Shown: piece by piece, positions 12,859-22,569 of the stretch
How the letters are laid out: each line of letters begins with the position of its first letter
Numbering within the stretch: position 1 is the first letter of the stretch
Source of the DNA: Vibrio parahaemolyticus
GTDB taxonomy: Bacteria > Pseudomonadota > Gammaproteobacteria > Enterobacterales > Vibrionaceae
Assembly: GCF_900460535.1 (NCBI RefSeq)
Contig: NZ_UHIL01000001.1
Location: 248,001 to 312,000 of the forward strand
Reading direction: 5' to 3'
DNA length: 64,000 nucleotides
Translations under genes and position numbers: made by a program
Notes under the pieces: model-generated
Seen by the model: the letters and a program-made list of their open reading frames with translations, nothing else
Database searches by the model: none
Told to the model about the DNA's origin: nothing

Positions 12859-14874
12859 ATGAAGCTGAACCCTAGACAAGATGAAGCCGTAAAATACGTG
12901 TCTGGTCCATGCCTAGTGCTTGCCGGCGCAGGCTCAGGTAAAACGCGCGTAATTACTAATAAAATTGCTTACTTGGTTCAGCAATGTGGCTACAAAGCAA
13001 GAAACATCGCGGCCGTGACCTTTACCAACAAAGCCGCGCGCGAAATGAAAGAGCGTGTTGGTCAAACCTTGGGTAAAGCCGAGTCGAAAGGTTTGATGGT
13101 TTCTACTTTCCATACCTTGGGTTTGAATATCATCAAACGTGAGTACAAGCAGCTTGGGTTAAAAGCGGGCTTTTCGTTGTTTGATGATCAAGACCAGATG
13201 GCGCTGTTGAAAGAGTTGACGGAAAAGCAACTCGACGGTGATAAAGACCTACTCAAACAACTATTGAGTACGATCTCCAACTGGAAAAACGACATGTTAA
13301 CGCCAGAGCAAGCCAAAGCTATGGCGAAAGGCGAGCAACAACAGCTGTTCGCTTTTTGTTTTGAGATGTACCAGAAGCAGATGAAGGCGTACAACGCGCT
13401 CGATTTTGACGACCTGATCCTGCTGCCGGTATTGCTGCTGCGTAATAATGAAGACGTGCGTCAGCGTTGGCAAAATCGCATCCGCTATCTATTGGTTGAT
13501 GAATACCAAGATACCAACACCAGTCAGTATGAACTTGTCAAATTGATTGTGGGTGAGCGCGGTCGCTTGACCGTCGTGGGTGATGATGACCAATCGATTT
13601 ATTCGTGGCGTGGTGCCAAACCGCAAAACTTGGTGCTGCTCGGGCAAGATTACCCGAATCTGCGTCTGATCAAGTTGGAGCAGAACTATCGCTCGACCAG
13701 TCGAATTCTTCGTGCTGCAAACATTTTGATTGCCAATAACCCGCACGTGTATGAAAAATCACTGTTCTCAGAAATTCCTGACGGCGAAAAACTGAAAGTG
13801 TTGCTAGCCAAGAACGAAGAGCACGAAGCAGAAAGGGTCACGGGTGAGTTGATTGCGCACAAGTTCTTAAATCGCACGGAATATCGAGATTATGCGATTT
13901 TGTATCGCGGTAACCATCAATCGCGTTTGATTGAAAAATCACTGATGCAAAACCGCGTACCCTACAAACTGTCTGGCGGTACGTCGTTTTTCGCGCGTGC
14001 CGAAATCAAAGACATCATGGCGTATCTTCGAGTGTTGGTGAACCCTGACGATGACAACGCATTTCTGCGCATTGTGAACACGCCGCGACGCGAAATTGGC
14101 CCGGTAACGTTAGAAAAATTGGGCAGTTACGCCAATATGCGCGGCAAAAGCCTATTTGAAGCAAGCTTTGAAATGGGATTAGAACAACACCTATCGGGGC
14201 GTGGTCTCGAAAATCTGCGTCGCTTTACACAATGGTTGGTGGCGATTGCCGATCAAGCTGAGCGAGGCAACACAGTAGAAGCTGTTCGTTCCTTGGTTCG
14301 TGACATTCATTACGAAGATTGGCTGTACGAAACCTCAGCCAGCCCGAAAGCCGCTGAAATGCGCATGAAGAACGTTTCGGATCTCTACTCTTGGATTGTG
14401 GCTGACTTAGAAGGTGACAATTACGACCAAGAAGAGAAAACGCTGAAAGAAGTGGTTCAACGTTTGACCTTGCGTGACATGATGGAACGCGGCGAAGAAG
14501 ACGAAGACAGCGATGCCGTTCAATTGATGACATTACACGCATCAAAAGGTCTAGAGTTTCCTTACGTTTATTTGATTGGTTCGGAAGAGGGCATATTGCC
14601 GCATCAAACCAGTATTGATGAAGATAACGTCGAAGAAGAGCGACGCTTGATGTACGTAGGCATCACCCGCGCACAGCGAGAGCTGACGTTTACCATGTGT
14701 AAAGAGCGTCGCCAGTTTGGTGAGTTGATCAAGCCGACTCAAAGTCGTTTTTTGGATGAGCTGCCGTTTGATGATGTCGAATGGGAAGTGAACAAAAAGC
14801 CTGTGTCTCAAGAAGAACGAATGGCAAAAGGTCAGGCACACATTGCAAACCTGCGCTCGATGTTTAAGAAGTGA
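12859..14874 (+). CDS. rep: ATP-dependent DNA helicase Rep
   Basis: 3'-5' superfamily 1A helicase that clears proteins ahead of the replisome. Motifs in order: Q motif RQDEAV, Walker A GAGSGKT (about residues 23-29), [14 protein letters not shown] (Ia), DEYQDTN (II, about 214-220), [13 protein letters not shown] (III), LEQNYRS (IV), [15 protein letters not shown] (V), [12 protein letters not shown] (VI). 671 residues against 673 for E. coli Rep, and the order of conserved blocks fits Rep better than UvrD. Single gene, followed by a terminator. Confidence 0.95.
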   Translation: MKLNPRQDEAVKYVSGPCLVLAGAGSGKTRVITNKIAYLVQQCGYKARNIAAVTFTNKAAREMKERVGQTLGKAESKGLMVSTFHTLGLNIIKREYKQLGLKAGFSLFDDQDQMALLKELTEKQLDGDKDLLKQLLSTISNWKNDMLTPEQAKAMAKGEQQQLFAFCFEMYQKQMKAYNALDFDDLILLPVLLLRNNEDVRQRWQNRIRYLLVDEYQDTNTSQYELVKLIVGERGRLTVVGDDDQSIYSWRGAKPQNLVLLGQDYPNLRLIKLEQNYRSTSRILRAANILIANNPHVYEKSLFSEIPDGEKLKVLLAKNEEHEAERVTGELIAHKFLNRTEYRDYAILYRGNHQSRLIEKSLMQNRVPYKLSGGTSFFARAEIKDIMAYLRVLVNPDDDNAFLRIVNTPRREIGPVTLEKLGSYANMRGKSLFEASFEMGLEQHLSGRGLENLRRFTQWLVAIADQAERGNTVEAVRSLVRDIHYEDWLYETSASPKAAEMRMKNVSDLYSWIVADLEGDNYDQEEKTLKEVVQRLTLRDMMERGEEDEDSDAVQLMTLHASKGLEFPYVYLIGSEEGILPHQTSIDEDNVEEERRLMYVGITRAQRELTFTMCKERRQFGELIKPTQSRFLDELPFDDVEWEVNKKPVSQEERMAKGQAHIANLRSMFKK

Positions 14875-14913
14875 TCACTTTGATCTTACGGTAAATCAAG
14901 TTCACTCCAAACA

Positions 14914-14943
14914 AAAAGGCTTGCCGATTGGCAAGCCTTTCTT
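14914..14943. terminator. bidirectional terminator between rep and cytochrome c5 gene
   Basis: AAAAAGGCTTGCC-GATT-GGCAAGCCTTTCTT between convergent genes, with A/T-rich flanks on both sides. Confidence 0.85.
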
Positions 14944-14966
14944 AATTCAGATGAGTCGCCGCTGGA

Positions 14967-15380
14967 TTACAAGCCATCAATCATGTGGTCGATGGCTGCA
15001 ATGACTTCATCATCAGAACAGTCCATACATGTACCTTTTGCAGGCATCGCGTTGAAGCCTTCAAGCGCGTGCTTCACTAGCACGTCTTTGCCTTGCGCGA
15101 TACGCGGAGCCCAATCGTCAGCATTGCCTGATTTTGGCGCGCCGTTTACACCAGATGCGTGACAAGCAATACAAAAAGTACCGTAAACTTTGGCGCCATC
15201 ACGTGGACCGGTTGGTTCTTCCTTCACAGGCTCTGAACCTGCTAGATAAACATCACCGACAGGTTTGATGCGTTCTGCGATCGCATCGTATTCAGTTTGG
15301 CTGATGTCAGAAGCTAAAGCTGCCGTAGAGAAAGTTAAGGCAGCGAACAAAACGCTAATCATTTGTCGAGACATATCCAT
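14967..15380 (-). CDS. Cytochrome c5 family monoheme c-type cytochrome
   Basis: Periplasmic electron carrier. A signal peptide of about 20 residues ends at ALA|SD, followed by a linker rich in Pro/Glu and a single heme-attachment motif CIACH. A second Cys pair near the C-terminus (CMDCSDDE) is typical of cytochrome c5. A Met in GFNAMPAKG is the probable sixth heme ligand. The start is ambiguous: ATG at 15380, ATG at 15374 or GTG at 15389 are in frame; GAAG lies 8 nt before 15380. It is convergent with rep. Confidence 0.88.
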   Translation of the reverse strand: MDMSRQMISVLFAALTFSTAALASDISQTEYDAIAERIKPVGDVYLAGSEPVKEEPTGPRDGAKVYGTFCIACHASGVNGAPKSGNADDWAPRIAQGKDVLVKHALEGFNAMPAKGTCMDCSDDEVIAAIDHMIDGL

Positions 15381-15544
15381 TAAACCCACTTCACATTCCC
15401 GAGGTAAGTGACTTACCTATTTATATAGTTAGAGTATTGATACCGCGTCGAGAAAATCATTCGAAATCTCTCCGATGGCATAAAATGATTAAACAACTTG
15501 GTTGCAGCTGTTAAATCAATGTAAATAATGGGTGATTATATCCC

Positions 15545-15575
15545 GATAACTTGTTGCAATAAACAACAAGTTATC
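15545..15575. repeat. perfect 12-bp inverted repeat in intergenic region
   Basis: Arms GATAACTTGTTG / CAACAAGTTATC separated by 7 nt. No T-run follows on either strand, so it is not a normal terminator. It lies about 165 bp upstream of the cytochrome c5 start and about 170 bp upstream of the tRNA cluster. The rest of 15381-15667 shows no gene. Confidence 0.7.
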
Positions 15576-15667
15576 CATGACAGGGCGTGAATCACATCAA
15601 AAATACACTTTAAAGGCAGATAACTGTCGAAAAAGAGACCAAACGATAAAAAAAGTAAAAAAAGTAC

Positions 15668-15696
15668 TAGACGGCATAGTGTGATATCCGTATTAT
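15668..15696 (+). promoter_or_regulatory. probable promoter of tRNA cluster
   Basis: TAGACG - 17 bp - TATTAT, followed by a GC-rich stretch (CACTCCGCC) about where the discriminator of a stringently controlled tRNA promoter would be, 21 bp before the first tRNA. The -35 match is moderate. Confidence 0.5.
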
Positions 15697-15717
15697 TCCA
15701 CTCCGCCGATAGGGCAT

Positions 15718-15794
<77 letters not shown>

Positions 15795-15825
15795 TACCCC
15801 GGAGGAAAAGTCGGTAAAACTCAAT

Positions 15826-15902
15826 GGTGGCTATAGCTCAGTTGGTAGAGCCCCGGATTGTGATTCCGGTTGTCGCGAGTTCAAGTCTCGTTAGCCACCC
15901 CA
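15826..15902 (+). tRNA. tRNA-His (GTG anticodon), copy 1
   Basis: A 77-nt gene including the extra G at -1 required for histidylation (GGTGGCTATAGC), anticodon GTG, ending CCCCA. Confidence 0.97.
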
Positions 15903-15974
15903 TTCTTTCCTTTTTGGATAGAATACGGTAGCATTGCTTCCCATCTTGATGTTGAATCAGGATAAAACTTAAGT

Positions 15975-16051
<77 letters not shown>

Positions 16052-16099
16052 CTATCTAGTTTATGGCTACATAAGTAGCGGTGAACATAAAAATTTGAT

Positions 16100-16176
16100 G
16101 GTGGCTATAGCTCAGTTGGTAGAGCCCCGGATTGTGATTCCGGTTGTCGCGAGTTCAAGTCTCGTTAGCCACCCCA
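16100..16176 (+). tRNA. tRNA-His (GTG anticodon), copy 2
   Basis: Identical by eye to copy 1 over the whole 77 nt. It belongs to a tandem His-Pro duplication. Confidence 0.97.
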
Positions 16177-16200
16177 TTCTTTCTATAAAGAATACATGCT

Positions 16201-16277
<77 letters not shown>

Positions 16278-16283
16278 CCATTA

Positions 16284-16309
16284 GAAAGCCTGCTTTTTAG
16301 CAGGCTTTC
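16284..16309 (+). terminator. hairpin after tRNA cluster
   Basis: GAAAGCCTGC-TTTTTA-GCAGGCTTTC, followed by GTCGTTTT. A strong stem with a weak T-run. Confidence 0.7.
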
Positions 16310-16354
16310 GTCGTTTTAGAGTTTATTACATAGTTTGGTCGACAATACTTCAAA

Positions 16355-16409
16355 GGATTTGGACCCAAGTGGGGGTCGCCTGAAGTTAGAATATAGCTCT
16401 TCACCAACC
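16355..16409 (+). pseudogene. decayed tRNA-Pro-like 3' remnant
   Basis: The segment from GGATTTGGACCCAAG to CTCTTCACCAACC aligns by eye, with small gaps, to the anticodon-to-CCA half of the two upstream tRNA-Pro genes (GGTTTGGGACCAGAG ... CCTCTTCACCGACCA). It lacks the 5' half. It is followed directly by a real terminator, as if it were once the last tRNA of the operon. Confidence 0.5.
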
Positions 16410-16416
16410 GCGATTT

Positions 16417-16447
16417 AAAGCCTCAGTCGAAAGACTGGGGCTTTTTT
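16417..16447 (+). terminator. distal terminator of tRNA operon
   Basis: AAAGCCTCAGTC-GAAA-GACTGGGGCTTTTTT, a strong intrinsic terminator. The remaining 16448-16605 shows no gene. Confidence 0.88.
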
Positions 16448-16605
16448 GCATTTTAGCCACTCTATTTTCCGTCATATTAACTGATAGTGGCTAGCCAGAA
16501 GATTTCTATCAGCAGAACATATCGAGCTTTGCGTACGAACTGAAAGGTTGGTGCAGCTTTTGGTGCTTTAGACCACCCATGATCCCAGAGCTTTTCGCGC
16601 AGATA

Positions 16606-16635
16606 AAATAAACCCCAGCTCAATGTCTGGGGTTG
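16606..16635 (-). terminator. terminator of HAD hydrolase gene
   Basis: Minus strand: AACCCCAG-ACATTGAG-CTGGGGTTTTATTTT, 22 nt after the stop codon. Confidence 0.85.
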
Positions 16636-16657
16636 TGGTTTTCTTAATCCGCTGTTG

Positions 16658-17383
16658 TTATTGGGCGAGTGTTTTCAGGATTTCTTTTAGCTCGACGGTT
16701 TCTCGGATTTCAAAGTTCGGCGTTATCTCTGTTGGATTACTTGCGCCAGTCGCATTCACCCACACACTCAAAATACCCATGTTGTTTGCGCCTGCGATGT
16801 CTGCCGCTAAAGAGTCACCGATGTGTAAGGCTTCTTCTGGTTTGACGTCGACAAGATTCAAGGCTTTTTGGAATATGCTGGCCGCTGGTTTTTCTTCTGG
16901 CTCTTCGCCACCCACAATAATATGGTCCACCCATTCATCCATTTGTGTTGCTTTCAATTTGGGGTGCTGCGAGAAAATTGGACCGTTAGTGATCACAACA
17001 AGTTTGTAGTGCTTACGTAGATCCGTCAGCATTTCTTTTACGCCAGGGAAGAAAGTGAACGCGCCCATACGTGCTGAATCAAAATAGTGTTGTGCTTGCT
17101 GAGCTTGCTCTGCATCGATGTGGATGCCGTCCTCCGCCAAAATCGTTTGGATCAGACCACAGCGAAAAGCATTTTCGTCTGGAAGAAGAGCAACCAGCTG
17201 AGGAAACTCTGCGTTGAGCTTTTTATATACCCCTTGCAAATAGCGTTGTAAGAATGCTTGAGGATCAGAGATTTGTGGATACGTTTGTTGAATCCAGGCA
17301 GCAAATTTTTGCCCTGCAGCTTTGTCTGCTTGGGATGTGCCACATAACGTCTCGTCCATATCAAAAAAAATCGCTTTAAGCAC
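16658..17383 (-). CDS. HAD-superfamily (subfamily IA) phosphatase
   Basis: Haloacid-dehalogenase-like phosphohydrolase of about 241 residues. Motif I FFDMDETL supplies the nucleophile and general acid Asp, motif II VITNG, motif III Lys in EEKPAASIF, motif IV HIGDSLAADIAGA. The cap between motifs I and II is helical, as in NANP/YjjG-like nucleotide or sugar phosphatases; the substrate cannot be read. I chose the GTG at 17383 because AAGGAG lies 5 nt upstream of it; an ATG 15 nt earlier would put that ribosome site inside the gene and has none of its own. Confidence 0.82.
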   Translation of the reverse strand: MLKAIFFDMDETLCGTSQADKAAGQKFAAWIQQTYPQISDPQAFLQRYLQGVYKKLNAEFPQLVALLPDENAFRCGLIQTILAEDGIHIDAEQAQQAQHYFDSARMGAFTFFPGVKEMLTDLRKHYKLVVITNGPIFSQHPKLKATQMDEWVDHIIVGGEEPEEKPAASIFQKALNLVDVKPEEALHIGDSLAADIAGANNMGILSVWVNATGASNPTEITPNFEIRETVELKEILKTLAQ

Positions 17384-18052
17384 AGGGGCTCCTTTCATTC
17401 GCTACTTAGTCACTGGCGTCGAAAGCCTATTATCCCACTCTAAATCGCATCGTAAAGAGGCAATCCGTCAGCAAATTGTGCAGTTTCGTTTACGCTTAAG
17501 TGATGCTGTTCTTTTGGCTTAATCATTAAACCGCATAACGGGCGCATAATCGCAATTTTGAGGAGGTTTCCTCTGTTTTGTTGTGGTGCTCACGTTTTAG
17601 CCTTAGGTGAAGCCGGTTAACTTTGGTTTTTTATGTTTGCCGACTATTTTGTTAGTAACATTTTATGCCGAAAAATCGCTTTTGGTACGATATATTGTTT
17701 GGTAAATGTTAATAATCACGCATGAATAGTGTGGTTATAGTGTGAGGTGATGTTGTGCCTATATTTAGAGCATTTTTCTAGTTTTAATGGTGCATGGCGC
17801 ACAAAAATGGGGTGATATGAAAGTGGTTAAATACTTGTTAATGCATTTTTATTCGCTCATTGTGCGTGTATTCAATGTTTTTACGGCGGAATATACTTTA
17901 ATTGTTGCTTTTTTGTGTGATTTTTGCCAAATTGTTTCCGCATTAAGATTTCAGAGTATTATTCTGAATTTGAACGGATTCATTCAGGTGATGAATGGCA
18001 CGGGCTTTCCCAGTGCGATTCGATACCACAGACAAGGCAGTAGAGGTCTGAA
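17384..18052. other. 669-bp intergenic region, no gene supported
   Basis: AT-rich spacer between the divergent HAD gene and the peptide transporter operon. It must hold the transporter promoter, but I cannot pick one with confidence. A small dyad TTCAGA-N7-TCTGAA lies at 17950-17968. A hydrophobic open frame near 17818-18065 overlaps the transporter start and is not convincing. Confidence 0.6.
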
Positions 18053-19768
18053 ATGTCACTATTAGAGGTGAAAAACCTTCGTATTGAGTATCCATCCCGA
18101 CACGGCGTTCACGCGGCCGTGAAATCACTTTCGTTTAATATTGAACGAGGTGAAATCGTGGGTGTTGTTGGCGAATCCGGTGCGGGTAAGTCCACCGTTG
18201 GTAACGCCGTTATCGATTTGCTGAGCCCTCCGGGACGCGTTGCCAGTGGCGATGTCTTTTTGGATGGTGAAAAAATCTCTGGCTTAACACCAGAAGCGAT
18301 GCGTAAGGTGCGTGGCTCGAAGATTGGTTTTATCTTCCAAGACCCTATGACCTCTCTTAACCCTTTGTTTACGGTTGAGCAGCAGCTAAAAGAAACCATT
18401 CATGCCAACATGAAAGTATCTGACGACGAGGCGTATCAACGCGCGTTGTCTCTGATGCAGCAAGTCGGCATCCCTCAGCCTGAAAACCGTCTTAAACAGT
18501 ATCCTCACCAGTTTTCTGGTGGTATGCGTCAGCGTGTGGTTATCGCGATCGCTTTGGCTGGTGAGCCAGATCTGATCATCGCCGATGAGCCAACCACGGC
18601 ACTGGACGTATCAATCCAAGACCAAATCCTGAATCTTATCCGAGAGTTGTGTATCCAGAACAATGTTGGTTGTATGTTGGTTACGCACGACATGGGTGTG
18701 GTTTCAAACGTTACAGACCGCGTGGCGGTGATGTACCGTGGCGATCTTGTTGAGTTTGGGCCAACGGCAAAAGTGTTGGGTAACCCAGATCACCCATACA
18801 CGCGCAGCTTGATTTCGGCGGTTCCTCGCTCAGACAGAAAGCTCGATCGTTTCCCTCTGGTGAGTTACATCGAAGAAGCGACAGAAATGAAGTCGCTAGA
18901 CATTAAGAACCACTGGCTGGGTCAAAGCCAAGATCAGCGTGAGTACACTGGCCCGTTGTTGGATGTGAAAAACGTCAACCTAAGGTTTGTGACTAAGGAC
19001 TCTTTGTTTGAAAGCCGCCGTGAGTACGTGCAGGCATCGAACAATGTGAGTTTTGAGGTGCACGAAGGTGAGACGTTTGGTCTGGTGGGTGAGTCAGGTT
19101 CGGGTAAGTCGACCATCGCGCGCGTGATTGCTGGATTGTATGAGCCAAACTCTGGCCAAGTGAAATTTGAAGGCATCGATCTCACGGCGATGAAGTCGGA
19201 AAAAGAGCGTCGTCCGATGCGACGTCAAATGCAGATGGTGTTCCAAAACCCATACACGTCTATGAACCCTCGTATGAAGGTGGCAGACATTATTGCCGAG
19301 CCAATTCGTTTCCATAAACTCACCAAGAATGAAGCAGAAACACGTCAAATCGTGAATGATTTGCTTGATCATGTTGGTTTGGGTCGCATGGCTGGCGTGA
19401 AATATCCTCATGAATTCTCTGGTGGTCAGCGTCAGCGTATTTCGATTGCGCGTGCCCTGGCAACTCGTCCTCGACTTTTGATTTGTGATGAACCGACATC
19501 AGCGTTGGATGTGTCGGTACAGGCACAAATTCTGAACTTGCTAAAAGATCTGCAAAGTGAACTGAACCTAACGATGTTGTTTATCAGTCACGATTTACCG
19601 GTGATTCGTCAGATGTGTGACCGAGTAGGTGTAATGCAGATGGGCACGTTATTGGAAGTCGCGCCTACCGAGCAGCTCTTTACTGCTCCACAGCACGAAT
19701 ACAGCAAAAAATTGATCTCTCTGATGCCTGAATTTACGGGCTTGCGAGAAGAAATCAAAACGGCATAA
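18053..19768 (+). CDS. Peptide ABC importer, fused double ATPase subunit
   Basis: Energises uptake of a peptide-like substrate at the inner membrane. Two full ABC cassettes lie in one 571-residue chain: Walker A GESGAGKST at residues 40-48, signature SGGMRQ at 155-160 and Walker B IIADEP at 175-180; then GESGSGKST at 346-354, signature SGGQRQ at 456-461 and CDEP at 478-481. It corresponds to a DppD-DppF fusion; in E. coli dpp/opp these are separate proteins. First of four same-strand genes (ATPase, binding protein, two permeases). Confidence 0.9.
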   Translation: MSLLEVKNLRIEYPSRHGVHAAVKSLSFNIERGEIVGVVGESGAGKSTVGNAVIDLLSPPGRVASGDVFLDGEKISGLTPEAMRKVRGSKIGFIFQDPMTSLNPLFTVEQQLKETIHANMKVSDDEAYQRALSLMQQVGIPQPENRLKQYPHQFSGGMRQRVVIAIALAGEPDLIIADEPTTALDVSIQDQILNLIRELCIQNNVGCMLVTHDMGVVSNVTDRVAVMYRGDLVEFGPTAKVLGNPDHPYTRSLISAVPRSDRKLDRFPLVSYIEEATEMKSLDIKNHWLGQSQDQREYTGPLLDVKNVNLRFVTKDSLFESRREYVQASNNVSFEVHEGETFGLVGESGSGKSTIARVIAGLYEPNSGQVKFEGIDLTAMKSEKERRPMRRQMQMVFQNPYTSMNPRMKVADIIAEPIRFHKLTKNEAETRQIVNDLLDHVGLGRMAGVKYPHEFSGGQRQRISIARALATRPRLLICDEPTSALDVSVQAQILNLLKDLQSELNLTMLFISHDLPVIRQMCDRVGVMQMGTLLEVAPTEQLFTAPQHEYSKKLISLMPEFTGLREEIKTA

Positions 19769-19826
19769 ACTAAGTATTTCGCTTGGCTGATCTTTAGTCA
19801 TTATAAAGACGCAAACACAATAACAA

Positions 19827-19840
19827 GGGATCCGGATCCC
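19827..19840 (+). repeat. GC-rich palindrome upstream of the binding-protein gene
   Basis: GGGATCCGGATCCC, a perfect 14-bp palindrome ending 20 nt before the start codon of the next gene, between the ATPase stop and the AAGGAG ribosome site. It may be a translational or processing element in the polycistronic message. Confidence 0.55.
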
Positions 19841-19860
19841 CGCATGAAGGAGTTATGCAA

Positions 19861-21414
19861 ATGAAAACCATGAAAAGCAAATTAGCAGTGGCGCTAATGG
19901 CTGCGGGCCTTAGTTTTAATGCGCTAGCAGCAGATATTAAAGTTGGCTACGCTGCTGACCCAGTATCGCTTGACCCGCATGAGCAGTTGTCTGGCGGTAC
20001 ACTGCAAATGTCACACATGGTATTTGACCCTCTAGTTCGTTTCACTCAAACAATGGACTTCGAACCTCGTCTAGCAGAAAGCTGGGAACGTGTTAACGAC
20101 ACAACGGTACGCTTCAAACTGCGTGAAGGCGTGAAGTTCCACTCTGGTAACTCGCTAACAGCGGATGATGTGGTGTGGACATTTGAGCGTCTACAAAGCT
20201 CTCCAGACTTTAAAGCGATCTTCGACCCATACGAGAAAATCGTAAAAGTGGATGACTACACGTTCGATTTGGTTACTAAAGGCCCATACCCACTTGTTCT
20301 GCAAACGGCGACGTACATCTTCCCTATGGACAGCAAGTTCTACTCAGGTAAGACAGAAGACGGCAAAGACAAGTCTGAACTAGTGAAGCACGGTAACTCA
20401 TTTGCATCGACTCACGTTTCCGGTACTGGCCCATTCATCGTGACATCACGTGAACAAGGCGTAAAAGTGGAATTTGAACGCTTCAAAGATTACTGGGATA
20501 AAGCGTCGAAAGGTAACGTTGATAAGCTAACGCTAGTACCAATCAAAGAAGACGCGACTCGTGTGGCTGCGCTTCTTTCTGGTGGCGTCGATATGATTCA
20601 CCCAGTAGCGCCAAACGATCACCAACGTGTGAAAGATGCGAAAGGCATCGATCTCGTGACACTACCTGGTACACGAATCATCACGTTCCAAATGAACCAA
20701 AACAGCAATGAAGCGTTGAAAGACGTGCGCGTTCGTCAAGCTATCGTGCATGCGATCAACAACGAAGGCATCGTGAAGAAAATCATGAAAGGCTTCGCGA
20801 CAGCTGCTGGTCAGCAAAGCCCTGCTGGTTACGTTGGTCACAACGAAAAACTGGTTCCTCGCTACGATCTGAAGAAAGCTAAAGAGTTGATGAAAGAAGC
20901 GGGCTACGAGAACGGCTTTGCCCTAACTATGATTGCGCCAAACAACCGTTACGTGAACGATGCAAAAGTTGCACAGGCTGCGGCGGCAATGTTGTCTAAG
21001 ATTGGTATTAAGGTTGATCTGAAAACCATGCCAAAAGCGCAATACTGGCCAGAGTTTGATAAATGTGCGGGTGACATGCTGATGATCGGTTGGCACTCAG
21101 ACACTGAAGACTCTGCGAACTTCAACGAGTTCCTAACAATGACTCGTAACGAAGAGACAGGTCGTGGCCAGTATAACTGTGGTTACTACTCAAACCCAGA
21201 AATGGACAAAATTGTAGAAGCAGCGAACGTGGAAACGGATCCAGCGAAACGTGCAGAAATGCTAAAAGGCGTTGAAGCGACGCTTTACAACGACGCAGCA
21301 TTTGTACCGCTACACTGGCAAAGTGAAGCGTGGGGCGCGAAGTCTAACGTGAAAGCAGCAGACATTGTGAACCCAATGGTTATGCCTTACTTCGGCGACC
21401 TAGTGGTTGAATAA
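19861..21414 (+). CDS. Peptide ABC importer, periplasmic binding protein (DppA/OppA type)
   Basis: Extracytoplasmic solute-binding protein family 5. The signal peptide is residues 1-23 (MKTMKSKLAVALMAAGLSFNALA|AD). The family hallmark GYAADPVSLDPHEQLSGGTLQMSHMVFDPLVRF follows. The mature domain is about 495 residues, close to DppA. The start at 19861 has AAGGAG at 8 nt; an ATG at 19855 is only 2 nt from that site and is rejected. The substrate is inferred to be di- or oligopeptides. Hairpins on both sides of this gene suggest it is made in excess over the membrane subunits. Confidence 0.9.
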   Translation: MKTMKSKLAVALMAAGLSFNALAADIKVGYAADPVSLDPHEQLSGGTLQMSHMVFDPLVRFTQTMDFEPRLAESWERVNDTTVRFKLREGVKFHSGNSLTADDVVWTFERLQSSPDFKAIFDPYEKIVKVDDYTFDLVTKGPYPLVLQTATYIFPMDSKFYSGKTEDGKDKSELVKHGNSFASTHVSGTGPFIVTSREQGVKVEFERFKDYWDKASKGNVDKLTLVPIKEDATRVAALLSGGVDMIHPVAPNDHQRVKDAKGIDLVTLPGTRIITFQMNQNSNEALKDVRVRQAIVHAINNEGIVKKIMKGFATAAGQQSPAGYVGHNEKLVPRYDLKKAKELMKEAGYENGFALTMIAPNNRYVNDAKVAQAAAAMLSKIGIKVDLKTMPKAQYWPEFDKCAGDMLMIGWHSDTEDSANFNEFLTMTRNEETGRGQYNCGYYSNPEMDKIVEAANVETDPAKRAEMLKGVEATLYNDAAFVPLHWQSEAWGAKSNVKAADIVNPMVMPYFGDLVVE

Positions 21415-21430
21415 TCACATGATGTAGTTA

Positions 21431-21456
21431 GAAGGAGGGGACGTATTCCCTCCTTC
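21431..21456 (+). repeat. intercistronic hairpin after binding-protein gene
   Basis: GAAGGAGGG-GACGTATT-CCCTCCTTC, perfect 9-bp stem without a T-run, between the binding-protein stop and the first permease. It looks like an RNA-stabilising or partial-termination hairpin, as known between malE and malF. Confidence 0.65.
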
Positions 21457-21589
21457 ATGAGCTTCTCTCAAGGGATGCTTGATGAGGCTCATCACTCAGC
21501 TCAGTTTTGTTTCAGTCGGATTGAGCGAGTTTTACAGACTGAATTTTCTCTCTAAATTTAGAGATCTATGGATAGTTAAGGGGCAAGGA

Positions 21590-22567
21590 ATGTTTTCGTT
21601 TCTGGTCAAGCGCCTGTTTCAGGCACTGATAGTGATGTTTGTGATCAGTTTGGTGGCGTTTGCCATTCAGGACAACCTGGGTGACCCGCTGCGTGAGCTT
21701 GTAGGTCAGTCGGTTTCAGAGTCGGAGCGTCAAGCGCTGCGTGATGAACTGGGCCTGAACGATCCCTTTATCACAAAGTACACTCGCTTTGTCGGTAATG
21801 CACTGCAAGGTGATTTAGGTACGTCTTACTTTTTCAAGCGCCCAGCGGTTGAGGTTATTCTTGATAAGCTGGTGGCGACACTAGAGCTCGTGTTTGGCGC
21901 GACGCTCATCATTATTGTTTTATCGATACCACTTGGGGTGTACTCCGCGATTCACCCGAAAAGTATCTTCACCAAATTTGTCATGGCGATGAGTAGCGTC
22001 GGTATCTCGATTCCGGTCTTCCTGACGGCGATCATGCTGATGTACGTCTTCTCCATAGAGCTTGGTTGGCTGCCTTCCTACGGGCGGGGTGAGACCGTCA
22101 ACGTGCTCGGTTGGGAGTCTGGCTTCTTTACCATTGATGGTATCAAGCACCTGATCTTGCCGTGTATTGCGCTGGCATCGATCATGTTGCCGCTGTTTAT
22201 CCGTCTGGTTCGTTCAGAAATGCTGGAAGTACTGAGTTCGGAATACATCAAGTTCGCTAAGGCTAAAGGCCTGAACTTACAAAAGATTTATTACCAACAT
22301 GCACTTAAGAACACCATGCTACCGGTACTGACGGTAGGTGGCGTGCAAATTGGTACCATGGTGGCCTACACCATCCTCACAGAAACCGTGTTCCAATGGC
22401 CGGGCACTGGCTTCCTTTTCCTAGAGGCGATTAACCGTGTTGATACACCGCTAATCACAGCCTACGTAATCTTTGTTGGTCTGATCTTCGTGGTAACCAA
22501 TACCATCGTTGACTTGCTGTACGGCATCATCAACCCAACTGTGAACCTAACTGGAAAAGGAGCTTAA
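21590..22567 (+). CDS. Peptide ABC importer permease (DppB type)
   Basis: Inner-membrane permease of 325 residues. TM1 is FSFLVKRLFQALIVMFVISLVAF, followed by the binding-protein-dependent transport domain with the cytoplasmic EAA loop (SSEYIKFAKAKGLNLQKIYYQHALKN). The start at 21590 (MFSFLVKRLFQ) is the family start with AAGGA just upstream; an upstream ATG at 21479 adds a non-homologous 37-residue tail. Two nt before the second permease. Confidence 0.9.
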   Translation: MFSFLVKRLFQALIVMFVISLVAFAIQDNLGDPLRELVGQSVSESERQALRDELGLNDPFITKYTRFVGNALQGDLGTSYFFKRPAVEVILDKLVATLELVFGATLIIIVLSIPLGVYSAIHPKSIFTKFVMAMSSVGISIPVFLTAIMLMYVFSIELGWLPSYGRGETVNVLGWESGFFTIDGIKHLILPCIALASIMLPLFIRLVRSEMLEVLSSEYIKFAKAKGLNLQKIYYQHALKNTMLPVLTVGGVQIGTMVAYTILTETVFQWPGTGFLFLEAINRVDTPLITAYVIFVGLIFVVTNTIVDLLYGIINPTVNLTGKGA

Positions 22568-22569
22568 TC

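Noticed and set aside
17997-18012. TGGCAC box upstream of the peptide transporter as a sigma-54 promoter
   Set aside because: The -12 position reads CC rather than GC at the required 10-nt spacing.
17787-18065. Hydrophobic 80-90 codon frame upstream of the peptide transporter
   Set aside because: Overlaps the transporter start out of frame and resembles no family known to me. A GGGGTG lies near an internal ATG, but this is not enough.
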